Translations under genes and position numbers: made by a program
Part shown: positions 15,393-23,330 of the stretch, piece by piece
How positions within the stretch are numbered: position 1 is the first letter of the stretch
Layout of the letters: every line of letters begins with the position of its first letter
The notes under the pieces: generated by a model
Databases searched by the model: none
What the model was told of the DNA's origin: nothing
What the model saw: only the letters and a program-made list of their open reading frames with translations
NCBI GenBank assembly: GCA_964540095.1
Contig: CAZILH010000008.1
Location: 1-35,974, forward strand
Direction: 5' to 3'
DNA: 35,974 bases
From: CALMZN01 sp964540095
GTDB lineage: Bacteria > Patescibacteriota > Patescibacteriia > UBA1558 > GWA2-36-10

Positions 15393-16759
15393 TAGTTATT
15401 TATTACTTTTAATATTTCTTGCTGATGTTGTTCAGCACTAACCCTGTCTTTGGCTTCAACTGTAATTCTCAATAATGGCTCAGTATTTGAGGGACGGACA
15501 TTGAACCACCAATCCCCAAACTCCACCGTGATGCCATCAATTTCATCTTTGACATTGTCACGATAAAAATAGCGAATTTTTTCTAGTTTGTCAGGAATAC
15601 TTTCCACCTCAATATTGAATTCATCACCGCGATAATACAAAGTAAAATCTTTTATAATTTCTGATAGAGGACGACCATCTTCGGAAATAGCTTGCAAAGC
15701 CAAAACCAGAGCAATTAAGCCAGAGTCAGCATAATAATTTTCCTTAAAGGCAAAGTGTCCAGAAACCTCACAGCTTATCGAGCCATGCTCTGTATGCATG
15801 TGCCTGACCAAGTTGATATAGCCCACCTCACTGCGGATTGGCCTGCCGCCCCACTTGGCAATCAACTCCGGTACGGCATGCGAACAAATCAAATTATAGA
15901 CCACACCTTCACCGGGATTTTTCTTCAACAGCATCTTGGCCAAAAGCAATATGGTCATATCGCCTCTAATGAACTGACCCTTCTCATCCAGCAAAAACAT
16001 GCGATCGCCATCAACATCAAACATCACTCCCAAGTCAGCTTTCTGTTTCAAAATTTCTCTACTCGCCGGCAAAAAAGCATCTTTAGCCAGCGGGTTTGGT
16101 GGCCTATTGGCAAATTTTGGATCCAATTCTGAGAATATACTTACCAGCTCTACTGGTAATTTGGCAAACAGCTTAGGCAAAATCAAGCCAACCATACCAT
16201 TGCCAGTATCAGCTAGCACTTTTAATTTATTTATTTTCTTAACATCAACAAAGGATAAGATGTGTTTAATATGATCTTTACTTACATCTCTTTTTTTATA
16301 CTTTCCCTTTTTCTCTTCTGGATGAAAATCACTTAAAGCGGATAGTTCTTTGTGAACTTGTTCGCCGCTAAGAAATTTAATACTATTGGTGTATTCGGTA
16401 TTATTGGTGACCATCTTAAAGCCACCGTAGCCAGGCGGGTTGTGAGAAGCCGTGGCCATAAATCCGCCGTCATATTTGTAGCGACCCATGGCAAAATAAA
16501 AATCGTTAATAGAAACCAAATCCAAGTCATGAACTTCAGCGCCATATTTCAAAAAAACCTCAACAGCGGCCGTCATCAATGGCTCTGAGGCCTCACGCAC
16601 ATCACGAGCCACTACAATTTTTAAATTTTTAACTGGCTTGTGTAATTTACGGCTAATCACACTCAAATAGGCCATGGCTATTTGCTTGGCTATTTCAGCA
16701 TCTATCTGTTGGGGATACAGACCCCTAATGTCGTAAGACTTAAAAATACTAACATCCAT
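15392..16759 (-). CDS. Phosphomannomutase/phosphoglucomutase
   Basis: An alpha-D-phosphohexomutase that interconverts hexose 6- and 1-phosphates, supplying GDP-mannose or UDP-glucose pathways. It is 455 aa. The phosphoserine loop is TASHNPPGYGG (Ser105), the magnesium loop FDVDGDRMF (Asp248, 250, 252), the sugar-binding region has the conserved Glu-x-Ser (CEVSGHFAF), and the phosphate-binding C-terminus is PSNTEPLLRI. Substrate preference (mannose, glucose or both) cannot be settled by eye. It is coupled to murI by the one-base overlap. Mannose-1-phosphate would feed the Dpm1-like enzyme at 31517. Confidence 0.93.
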   Translation of the reverse strand: MDVSIFKSYDIRGLYPQQIDAEIAKQIAMAYLSVISRKLHKPVKNLKIVVARDVREASEPLMTAAVEVFLKYGAEVHDLDLVSINDFYFAMGRYKYDGGFMATASHNPPGYGGFKMVTNNTEYTNSIKFLSGEQVHKELSALSDFHPEEKKGKYKKRDVSKDHIKHILSFVDVKKINKLKVLADTGNGMVGLILPKLFAKLPVELVSIFSELDPKFANRPPNPLAKDAFLPASREILKQKADLGVMFDVDGDRMFLLDEKGQFIRGDMTILLLAKMLLKKNPGEGVVYNLICSHAVPELIAKWGGRPIRSEVGYINLVRHMHTEHGSISCEVSGHFAFKENYYADSGLIALVLALQAISEDGRPLSEIIKDFTLYYRGDEFNIEVESIPDKLEKIRYFYRDNVKDEIDGITVEFGDWWFNVRPSNTEPLLRITVEAKDRVSAEQHQQEILKVINN

Positions 16760-16837
16760 AAAATTAGGTTAATTTATATACATTATTCTATCATAAGCCC
16801 TTGAGAAAATACAATAAAAACCAGTGGCTTATAATAA

Positions 16838-16866
16838 TTTACAAATATTAAAATATTAGCTAAACT
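16838..16866 (+). promoter_or_regulatory. possible promoter for a leaderless HAD-gene mRNA
   Basis: TTTACA (16838-16843), 17-nt spacer ending in AGC, TAAACT (16861-16866). The predicted start point is close to the ATG at 16873. Confidence 0.4.
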
Positions 16867-16872
16867 TATGTC

Positions 16873-17514
16873 ATGTCAAAAAATAATCTACCACCAATAA
16901 ACATCCCCGGCTTAGCTGTCGATATTGATGAGACCCTGTCTTTTACTATCGGACACTTAGTGACCAAGCTACAAGAAAATTTTGGCAATCCCGAAAATTT
17001 ATCAGTTAAAGAAATAATTGAAAAATACCGCTACACGCAAAATGTACCCTATTGGCAACATGCTGAAGCTCAAAAATGGATTGATAAAGAAATTCATTCC
17101 AATGAATTACAAGAAAATCTGCCGTTGATAGAAGACGCTGATGTTTATTTAAGAAAAATTAACGAAATTATTCCTGTTGTTGCTTATATTACTGTGCGAC
17201 CCCAAAGCGTAAGTGCCGGAACCGATGTCTGGTTAAAAAAACATGATTTTCCGCCAGCACCCATCATTGCCAGACCGCCCAGCATAAAACACACTGCTGG
17301 TAATGCTTGGAAAGCTGGCATCCTTCAGCAATTGTATCCCCAAATTTTGGGCATCATTGATGACAATGCTAAGTTATTAGAATTTTTAGACCAAAATTAT
17401 AAGGGTGTGGTATTTTTATACGACCACCATACTACTGATAGCAAATTAAATGTCGTGCCTTGTAAAAATTGGTTAAAAGTTTTTGAAGAAATAAAAAAAC
17501 ATTTTAAAAAATAA
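16873..17514 (+). CDS. HAD-superfamily phosphatase-like protein
   Basis: A probable phosphohydrolase of 213 aa. Motif I is VDIDET (Asp17, Asp19, Thr21), motif II is YITVRP (Thr107, Arg109), a candidate motif III lysine lies around 139-147, and motif IV is IIDDNAKL (Asp163, Asp164). A helical cap of about 80 residues lies between motifs I and II. The order and the TxRP form resemble 5'(3')-nucleotidase-like HAD proteins, but the substrate is not assignable. There is no SD, and it may be leaderless. Its stop overlaps the next ATG by one base (TAATG), so it is coupled to the acetyltransferase. Confidence 0.8.
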   Translation: MSKNNLPPINIPGLAVDIDETLSFTIGHLVTKLQENFGNPENLSVKEIIEKYRYTQNVPYWQHAEAQKWIDKEIHSNELQENLPLIEDADVYLRKINEIIPVVAYITVRPQSVSAGTDVWLKKHDFPPAPIIARPPSIKHTAGNAWKAGILQQLYPQILGIIDDNAKLLEFLDQNYKGVVFLYDHHTTDSKLNVVPCKNWLKVFEEIKKHFKK

Positions 17515-17984
17515 TGATAAAAATTCGTAAAATAACAAAGCAAGATGTAGCTACGGCCGGACAACTTGTAGCCCAAACCTATTGCCGCTTCAATTATCGC
17601 GAAGGCAAAAAAGCTGATATTGAAAAATATGCCAACCATTTCCGACCAGCCAAAAATGATATGCCTGTTTTGGAAAAATATTTTCTGGACGCCCCTATAT
17701 GCTATGTTGCTCAGGATGACAAAAAAATAGTTGCTGTCATTAGAGGCCACAAAAACAGATTGACCAATCTTTTTGTTGATGGCCACTACCACGGTCAAGG
17801 TTTGGGTAAAAAACTAATCAATAAATTTGAACACGAAGCTAAAAAACTGGGCTCTAAACAAATAAAAATACGCGCCTCACTCTATGCTTTACCATTTTAT
17901 CTAAAAATGGGTTACAGAAAAACTACTGGTGTCAGACAATTTAAAGGATTGCAACATCAGCCGCTTGTCAAAAAAATATCTTAA
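17514..17984 (+). CDS. GNAT-family N-acetyltransferase
   Basis: 156 aa. The acetyl-CoA pyrophosphate loop is YHGQGLGKKL (about residues 92-101), preceded by the strand TNLFVDG and followed by the C-terminal ALPFYLKMGYRK typical of GNAT enzymes. The acceptor is unknown; small-molecule or protein N-acetylation are both possible. It is translationally coupled to the HAD gene (TAATG) and is followed 28 nt later by a SET-domain gene. Confidence 0.85.
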   Translation: MIKIRKITKQDVATAGQLVAQTYCRFNYREGKKADIEKYANHFRPAKNDMPVLEKYFLDAPICYVAQDDKKIVAVIRGHKNRLTNLFVDGHYHGQGLGKKLINKFEHEAKKLGSKQIKIRASLYALPFYLKMGYRKTTGVRQFKGLQHQPLVKKIS

Positions 17985-18012
17985 TCTATGTAATACATAA
18001 TAAACAAGAAAT

Positions 18013-18420
18013 ATGACGAAAAAATTTAAAATTATCCCACCAAGAAAAATTAAAATTGTCGAGACACCGGGCAAGGGCTTGGGAGTAATAGCCACAGCTG
18101 ACATCAAAAAAGGAGAAATAATAGAAACTTTTCCGGTTATTTATTTATCCAAAAAAGATGTGAAGTATCTGGACAATGAATCAGATTTACTGACTTTTTA
18201 TCCTCTTTATTTAGAGACCCACAGGAAGGATTGCATTATGCTGGGCTATGGATCGGTCTACAATCATGACCGCAAAAATCCCAACGCTGACATCTACTAC
18301 CCCAAAGCCAGAAATGACCGCTATCTCCTAATGAAGGCCCTCAAAAAAATCTCTAAAGGAGAAGAGATTGTTTATGACTATGGCTTTGATGATGAAGAAG
18401 AATTTTTGGACTTGAAATAA
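18013..18420 (+). CDS. small SET-domain protein, putative protein-lysine methyltransferase
   Basis: 135 aa made of little more than a SET domain. Visible motifs are GKGLGVIA (about 20-27), DIKKGEIIETFP (30-41), the cofactor-site segment YNHDRKNPNADI (83-94) and KKISKGEEIVYDYGFDD (111-127), matching the NH and GEE-DYG motifs of the family. Pre-SET and post-SET cysteine regions are missing. Bacterial proteins of this type often lack a known substrate; ribosomal or DNA-binding proteins are candidates by analogy only. The first ATG, at 18013, is used with no clear SD. Confidence 0.85.
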   Translation: MTKKFKIIPPRKIKIVETPGKGLGVIATADIKKGEIIETFPVIYLSKKDVKYLDNESDLLTFYPLYLETHRKDCIMLGYGSVYNHDRKNPNADIYYPKARNDRYLLMKALKKISKGEEIVYDYGFDDEEEFLDLK

Positions 18421-18426
18421 AAATAT

Positions 18427-19326
18427 ATGACTATATATCTAAAATTATTACCCATTTTATTAATTTTCATACTAGGATATTTTTTAAAAAAAATTAATAT
18501 TTTTAAAAAGGAAGATGCTGATTTATTTCTAAAATTAGTATTTTATGTAGCCGCACCAGCTTTGATTATTCTATCTATATCTAGCATCAAATTAAATGCC
18601 CAACTATGGTCTTTGCCACTAAGTGCGATTATCATAATTTTCACTACCTACATAATCACCCTAATTGTTAGTCGCCGTCTAAAACTATCTCGAGAGTCCC
18701 TGGGCTCCTTCTTAATCGCCTGCCTAATCATGAATATTGGCTTTTTATTACCCTTTATTCTGGCGGCCTTCGGCTTGGAGGGCGTGGCCTTAATATCATT
18801 GTTTGATTTTACAAATGGGATTTTAACTTTTACTTTTATTTATTATATAGCAGTTAAATATGGGCAAAACCAAAGCAACAAAACAATTATAAGAAAAAAA
18901 ATACTACTATCGCCACCAATTTGGGCGTTAATTTTAGCCCTTATTTTAAATTTATTAAAAATAAAAATTACTGGACTAACGCATGATTTTTTACAGCCAT
19001 TGTCTTATTTACTTTCTCCATTAATAATGTTGTCTTTGGGTATATATTTTCAGCCAAAATTAAAAAACATTAATATAACTCTGACCGCACTAATATTACG
19101 CTCTGGTTTAGGTTTGCTTTTGGGGCTACTTCTGGCTTGGTTTTTTAAACTGGATGGCTTAACAAAATCTATCGTTATACTAGCATCTACTGCCCCGGTT
19201 GGTTACAACACACTGACATTTTCCTCTTTAGAAAAATTGGATCAAGAAATGGCGGCTAATATTATTTCACTATCATTGCTGGTTAGTATTATATTTACGC
19301 CGATTTTAATTGCTCTTCTTAACTAG
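18427..19326 (+). CDS. AEC (auxin efflux carrier) family transporter
   Basis: A multi-pass membrane protein of 299 aa with about ten hydrophobic helices in two halves, as in the AEC/BART superfamily. Family features include the N-terminal YFLKKINIFKKEDA pattern, the central NIGFLLPFILAAFGLEG and the C-terminal STAPVGYNTLTFSSL. It probably exports or exchanges small organic acids; the substrate is unknown. It starts 7 nt after the SET gene, so the four genes from 16873 are probably one transcript. Its last 21 nt overlap the end of the convergent methyltransferase gene. Confidence 0.88.
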   Translation: MTIYLKLLPILLIFILGYFLKKINIFKKEDADLFLKLVFYVAAPALIILSISSIKLNAQLWSLPLSAIIIIFTTYIITLIVSRRLKLSRESLGSFLIACLIMNIGFLLPFILAAFGLEGVALISLFDFTNGILTFTFIYYIAVKYGQNQSNKTIIRKKILLSPPIWALILALILNLLKIKITGLTHDFLQPLSYLLSPLIMLSLGIYFQPKLKNINITLTALILRSGLGLLLGLLLAWFFKLDGLTKSIVILASTAPVGYNTLTFSSLEKLDQEMAANIISLSLLVSIIFTPILIALLN

Positions 19327-19977
19327 ACAATTCAAATTATATTTTGTGCGATAAATATCAGGGGCTGATATTTTGAAGCCGGTTTTTAATAATAAAGATT
19401 TTAGCTCAGATTTAGTAAAATGATGATAATAGCGCCAAAAAGTTTTTGTTTTGTCGGGCAGATGATAGGGTATGAAACAGTCGTTCCAAACTCTTTTTTT
19501 AAATATATTTTTGAAAAAATACTGGCGGTATTTTGGCTGCCACAAATTCCAATTAGTCATAAATAGCACTCCCCCTGGTTTCAGCCAGCTATAAATTTTT
19601 TTTAACAAATCCTCTCTTTCTTTTTTGCTAGGCAGGTGATGAAAAGAAGCCACCAAACAAACTGCGTCAAAACTATTGTCCGGAAAATTAATGTTAGCCA
19701 TATCAGCCAACTGAAAAATAAAACTTGGAAATTGCTTTTTAGCTTGCTCTAATAAATTGGCGCTAAAATCAACACCCAAGTAATCAAATTTTTGGCCACT
19801 TGATTCTAACACTTTCAATAAACGGCCATTACCGCAACCCAAATCCAAAATCTTGCCCCCAGCGGGCAAATATGGTATAAAAACGGATAACTCTTGCCAA
19901 GGCACATATCTGGTGTTGGAAAACTCCACGGCTACAGAGTCATAAACATTTTGCAAATCTTTTTTAATATCACTCAT
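19306..19977 (-). CDS. Trm9/ALKBH8-like SAM-dependent methyltransferase
   Basis: A class I methyltransferase of 223 aa. The SAM loop is KILDLGCGNGRLL (42-54) and the acidic residue of motif II lies in YLGVDFS. Beyond the generic fold it shows the pattern of the tRNA-wobble methyltransferases Trm9/ALKBH8: VYDSVAVEFSNTRYVPW at the start (11-27), and FIPYHLPDK then WRYYHHFTKSEL (168-192). In eukaryotes that family methylates cm5U34, made by Elongator, to mcm5U34. Here it is divergent from an elp3 gene with the start codons interlocked in one CATG, which supports the functional link. Other small-molecule substrates cannot be excluded. Confidence 0.78.
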   Translation of the reverse strand: MSDIKKDLQNVYDSVAVEFSNTRYVPWQELSVFIPYLPAGGKILDLGCGNGRLLKVLESSGQKFDYLGVDFSANLLEQAKKQFPSFIFQLADMANINFPDNSFDAVCLVASFHHLPSKKEREDLLKKIYSWLKPGGVLFMTNWNLWQPKYRQYFFKNIFKKRVWNDCFIPYHLPDKTKTFWRYYHHFTKSELKSLLLKTGFKISAPDIYRTKYNLNCLVKKSN

Positions 19978-21592
19978 GGAAAAAAATAATAAAATATTTG
20001 AAGAAATTGTCTTGGAGCTGGCTAGTCAAAAATATGCCTCTTCTTTAGATTTTTCCAAACAATTACGCCAAGCTTTTAGCTCCCGCCGACTGCCAGCCAA
20101 TACTAAAGCTACCTTGATTTTGGCTTATCGTCAATTGCTAAAAAAGAAAAAAATAAAAGCTGATAGTAATTTTGAACAATTATTAAAAAAACGCGCGGTT
20201 CGTACTTTGTCTGGCGTTTCCGTGATCACGGTGCTGACCAAGCCCTTTGTCTGCCCGGGTAAATGTATTTATTGCCCCACCGAAATCGGCATGCCCAAAA
20301 GCTATTTATCCAATGAACCAGCCGCCGCCCGCGCCAAGATGAATCTCTTTGATCCCTTTCGCCAAGTGACTATGCGTATCCAGGCCTTGGAAAACAATGG
20401 CCACGCTGTTGATAAATTAGAAGTACTGGTCTTGGGTGGCACTTGGTCTGTCTACCCCTCCAAATACCAAGATGAATTTATTCGCGATTGTTTTTATGCG
20501 GCTAATATATTTCCTAAAAAAAATAAACGCAAACCATTTGCCTTAGCTCGAGAACAAAAAATAAACGAGACCGCCAAATACAAAATCATTGGACTGACTT
20601 TGGAGACCAGGCCGGATTTTATAAACCCCACGGAAATAAAAAAAATGCGTCGACTTGGCACTACTCGCGTCCAACTTGGCATCCAGCATACTGACAACAA
20701 AATTTTGAAGTTAATCAAGCGCGGACACAATTTAGAACAAAGCATTGAGGCCACCAGACAGCTCAAAGAAGTTGGTATCAAGGTTGATCACCACTATATG
20801 CCCGACTTGCCGGGGAGCACACCCCAAAAAGATCTGGCTATGTTCAAATATGTATTCAGTTCTCCTGACTTACAGCCCGATCAAATCAAAATCTACCCCT
20901 GTGTGGTCAATGAACACGCTGAATTGTACAAATGGTACAAACAAAAAAAATACAAACCCTACACCAAAAAACAACTGCTTGATCTCCTGCTCAAAGTAAA
21001 AAAAATAGCCCCGACATACATACGCATCAATCGCTTGATCCGCGATATTCCCGAAGAAAGCATAGTGGCTGGCAACAAAATCACTAATCTACGCCAGTAT
21101 CTGCAAAAAGAACTAGCCCAGCAAGGCGCTTCTTGCCAGTGCTTGCGTTGCCGTGAAGTAAGAAATGAAAAATATGAGCTCAAAGATTTGGAGTTAGTGC
21201 GACGTGATTATCTGGCCAGCCAAGGCCAAGAAATATTCTTGAGTTTTGAAAACAAAGACCGTAGTAAGGTTTATGCTTTTTTGCGACTGCGTCTAAATCA
21301 CGACCCGCAAAAAAATATCTTTCCCGAACTAAAAAATGCCTCTATTGTCAGAGAGCTACATGTCTATGGGCAAATGGTGCCGGTCTACCAAGAAGCCCTA
21401 GATGACGAACTGGGCCAGACCCAGCACTTAGGGCTTGGCAAGCGCCTGATGAAAGAAGCGGAAAAAATAACCAGAGATAATAAGCTAAAAAAAATAGCCG
21501 TAATTTCAGGCATTGGCGTACGCAACTACTATCGAAAACTTGGCTATAAACTAGAGAGTACTTACTTGACAAAAAACCTAAAAAATATATAA
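19976..21592 (+). CDS. elp3: Elp3, tRNA U34 carboxymethyl-transferase (radical SAM plus GNAT)
   Basis: Catalyses cm5U34 formation at tRNA wobble uridines. It is 538 aa with the full two-domain layout. The radical SAM cluster is FVCPGKCIYCP (Cys93, 97, 100), followed by the family segments NEPAAARAKMNLFDPF and LVLGGTWSVYPSKYQDEFI. HHYMPDLPGST is in the barrel, and CQCLRCREV is a zinc-binding linker. The GNAT domain has ELHVYGQMVPV, LGLGKRLMKEAE and ISGIGVRNYYRKLGY. All key residues that I can check are present. No other Elongator subunits are seen, as usual in prokaryotes. There is no SD. Confidence 0.95.
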   Translation: MEKNNKIFEEIVLELASQKYASSLDFSKQLRQAFSSRRLPANTKATLILAYRQLLKKKKIKADSNFEQLLKKRAVRTLSGVSVITVLTKPFVCPGKCIYCPTEIGMPKSYLSNEPAAARAKMNLFDPFRQVTMRIQALENNGHAVDKLEVLVLGGTWSVYPSKYQDEFIRDCFYAANIFPKKNKRKPFALAREQKINETAKYKIIGLTLETRPDFINPTEIKKMRRLGTTRVQLGIQHTDNKILKLIKRGHNLEQSIEATRQLKEVGIKVDHHYMPDLPGSTPQKDLAMFKYVFSSPDLQPDQIKIYPCVVNEHAELYKWYKQKKYKPYTKKQLLDLLLKVKKIAPTYIRINRLIRDIPEESIVAGNKITNLRQYLQKELAQQGASCQCLRCREVRNEKYELKDLELVRRDYLASQGQEIFLSFENKDRSKVYAFLRLRLNHDPQKNIFPELKNASIVRELHVYGQMVPVYQEALDDELGQTQHLGLGKRLMKEAEKITRDNKLKKIAVISGIGVRNYYRKLGYKLESTYLTKNLKNI

Positions 21593-21593
21593 T
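21566..21593 (+). promoter_or_regulatory. promoter of the 148-aa orphan gene, inside the elp3 end
   Basis: TTGACA (21566-21571), 16-nt spacer, TATAAT (21588-21593). Both hexamers are perfect, and the -10 overlaps the elp3 stop codon. Confidence 0.75.
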
Positions 21594-21642
21594 ACTTTTT
21601 CCTTGTTCTTAAACCATCAAACTCCCCGAAAAGAGGTGAAGC

Positions 21643-22089
21643 ATGGATCTCAACCAAAGTGACTATGAAGTGGAGTGGTGGCTGAAAACCGAGAGTCACA
21701 GAATCGAACTCCTGAAGGAAGGAGTGGAGCTAAAGAGCAGACTGCTGACCGCTCGCCAAGACCCCAAAGCGGCGCTATACAACGGTCTGTATCTACCGAT
21801 CATGGAACATGACGGCAACCTGCCTCAACACATGGACTTCACTGGTCTCTGCGCTGGGCTGGATGTCAATCCCATGGAGATTGATGAACAGCTACGGCAA
21901 ATCATGAACACCATGAATGGTCAGATCGGCACCAAGTTAGCCGCTGATATCCTCCGACTGCCAGCCCGGGAAGTTCGTCGCCTGATCGAGAAGAAGATCC
22001 TGCCCGCTACCAAGCAAGGCGCCTCAGCTTGGATCATCAACTACGTCGATGTCCTGCGCCTGGCTGTGAAGCGCCTGTCTGCATCCTGA
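21643..22089 (+). CDS. GC-rich orphan with shared domain and HTH-like C-terminus, 148 aa
   Basis: A soluble protein of 148 aa. Residues about 45-90 (ALYNGLYLPIMEHDGNLPQ and following) align with the C-terminal half of the 101-aa orphan at 24205 (ALYANVLIPIVENGGSIPQ), so the two share a domain. Residues about 98-145 (KLAADILRLPAREVRRLIEK, then WIINYVDVLRLA) look like an excisionase/MerR-type helix-turn-helix, which suggests a DNA-binding regulator. AAAAGAGGTGAAGC before the ATG is a strong SD. A consensus promoter and a strong T-run terminator frame the gene. Base composition is clearly richer in GC than elp3 before it. Confidence 0.72.
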   Translation: MDLNQSDYEVEWWLKTESHRIELLKEGVELKSRLLTARQDPKAALYNGLYLPIMEHDGNLPQHMDFTGLCAGLDVNPMEIDEQLRQIMNTMNGQIGTKLAADILRLPAREVRRLIEKKILPATKQGASAWIINYVDVLRLAVKRLSAS

Positions 22090-22097
22090 GTCACAAG

Positions 22098-22135
22098 CAG
22101 GGTCCGGAAACAAACCCCGGACCCTGTCTTTTTTT
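22098..22135 (+). terminator. terminator of the 148-aa orphan gene
   Basis: CAGGGTCCGG (22098-22107) pairs with CCGGACCCTG (22117-22126), then TCTTTTTTT. A textbook intrinsic terminator. Confidence 0.9.
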
Positions 22136-22137
22136 AT

Positions 22138-22211
22138 TAACCCCCTAAATCCCCCTTAACAGGGGGACTTTTAAAATTCCTCCCCTGTTAAGGGGAGGTT
22201 AGGAGGGGTTA
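22138..22211. repeat. two-hairpin dispersed repeat, copy B
   Basis: 74 bp, same orientation as copy A, with TTGACA replaced by TTAACA inside both hairpins, so the stems are kept by paired changes. Its right end gives TAA on the minus strand, directly next to the sdpI stop codon. Confidence 0.85.
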
Positions 22212-22880
22212 TTATTTTATATTTTTCCGCTCCTGTAAATATAAAATGTAAGAATATAAAATAGTGCCAAGAATACAAACTATAGCTCCGCCAGTAAATA
22301 AGCCCGTGCCCCAAGCTGGCGGCAAATTCGGTGAAATAATAATACAAACTCCAAACAATATAAATGCCCAACCACCAACTCGATGCGTTTTGTACCAGAC
22401 ATTTTCCGATGACAAAGTCCAAGGCGTGCGGATGCCTACAAACCAGTTGGGTTTTATTTTACCCAAATAATTGCCAAGAAAAATCATCAATAAACCGACT
22501 AACCAGGGCGTCCAAAATTGCATTCTGATTGGGTAACCAATATTGTATAAACTGGACAACAAATAAATTATTGCAAAAAAAGTCAACAAAACATTTTTAA
22601 ATAAATGAAAAACTTTGGCAAATTCAACATAACGTTCTTTTTTGGGATCAAGCAATGGTAATAACAAAAACATCAAATACATACCCGGTACCATAGCCAT
22701 GAGGCCAAAAGCCGCTCCTGCCCTGCTTGACCAGCCATTGGGCTCTCCCATAAAGCCCCAGTGAGTAACCACTCGCTCCGGGAAATGAGCATAGAAATAA
22801 AAACTTGAGACCACTGTGATCAAGATAAGTATTATTGACCAAATTTCGCTTTTCCAGGTTAATTTAATTGGTGATTGCAT
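22212..22880 (-). CDS. sdpI: SdpI-family membrane protein
   Basis: A polytopic membrane protein of 222 aa. The N-terminal DUF1648 signature HFPERVVTHWGFMGEPNGW (32-50) is followed by about five more helices; GIRTPWTLSSENVWYKTHR (about 148-166) is the SdpI signature. In Bacillus subtilis SdpI confers immunity to the SDP toxin and sequesters the repressor SdpR. Here it sits 35 nt downstream of an SdpR-like ArsR regulator, the same arrangement. No SDP toxin gene is visible, so the role may be envelope-stress sensing rather than toxin immunity. Confidence 0.88.
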   Translation of the reverse strand: MQSPIKLTWKSEIWSIILILITVVSSFYFYAHFPERVVTHWGFMGEPNGWSSRAGAAFGLMAMVPGMYLMFLLLPLLDPKKERYVEFAKVFHLFKNVLLTFFAIIYLLSSLYNIGYPIRMQFWTPWLVGLLMIFLGNYLGKIKPNWFVGIRTPWTLSSENVWYKTHRVGGWAFILFGVCIIISPNLPPAWGTGLFTGGAIVCILGTILYSYILYLQERKNIK

Positions 22881-22915
22881 AATTTTAATTATTATTTATT
22901 TTAAATTAAATTTAT

Positions 22916-23206
22916 TTAACGGGGTGAATTATTTTTTGCCTTTTTTACTGCTAAAAATTTGGCGATTTTTTCCGCTACTTCTTCTAAAATACTAAAATTA
23001 AGAGAATAGATAATTTGCTGACCCTGTCTGCGGCTAGATATCAGATCAGCCCGCTTCAAAATATCCAAGTGGTGCGATAAAGTGGGTGTAGTCACCTCGA
23101 GATATTTGCCAATCTCATTGACTGACAGCTCACCTTTTTTCAACAAATCCAAGATTTTCTGGCGATTGGGTTCTGATAGAGCTGAAAATGTTTTACTTAA
23201 AGACAT
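22916..23206 (-). CDS. sdpR: ArsR-family regulator, SdpR-like
   Basis: A winged-helix repressor of 96 aa. It begins MSLSKTFSALSEPNRQKILD, the usual ArsR opening. The recognition-helix region is VTTPTLSHHLDILKRADLI (about 38-56), followed by the wing SSRRQGQQIIYSL. No metal-binding cysteines are present, as in the SdpR group. It leads the sdpRI operon. A perfect palindrome directly after the -10 box is a likely operator for autorepression. Confidence 0.9.
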   Translation of the reverse strand: MSLSKTFSALSEPNRQKILDLLKKGELSVNEIGKYLEVTTPTLSHHLDILKRADLISSRRQGQQIIYSLNFSILEEVAEKIAKFLAVKKAKNNSPR

Positions 23207-23224
23207 GGCCGTTTATTTAGATAT

Positions 23225-23240
23225 TTAGATATATATCTAA
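23225..23240. promoter_or_regulatory. candidate SdpR operator
   Basis: TTAGATATATATCTAA is a perfect 16-bp palindrome that shares its last base with the -10 box. Another TTTAGATA half-site lies just before it. Its position covers the likely transcription start, as expected for repression. Confidence 0.6.
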
Positions 23241-23268
23241 TTATATCGTAAAAATAAAAAATAGTCAA
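23240..23268 (-). promoter_or_regulatory. sdpRI promoter
   Basis: Minus strand: TTGACT (23263-23268), 17-nt spacer, TATAAT (23240-23245). Confidence 0.75.
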
Positions 23269-23294
23269 GTGGCTATTAAAATACTCTTAGGGGG

Positions 23295-23321
23295 TGAGGG
23301 AAATTTGTGATCTTTCCCTCA
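23295..23321 (-). terminator. hairpin after the 61-aa orphan gene
   Basis: TGAGGGAAA (23295-23303) pairs with TTTCCCTCA (23313-23321). There is no clear T-run next to it, so termination may be weak. Confidence 0.45.
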
Positions 23322-23330
23322 ATTCGCGGG

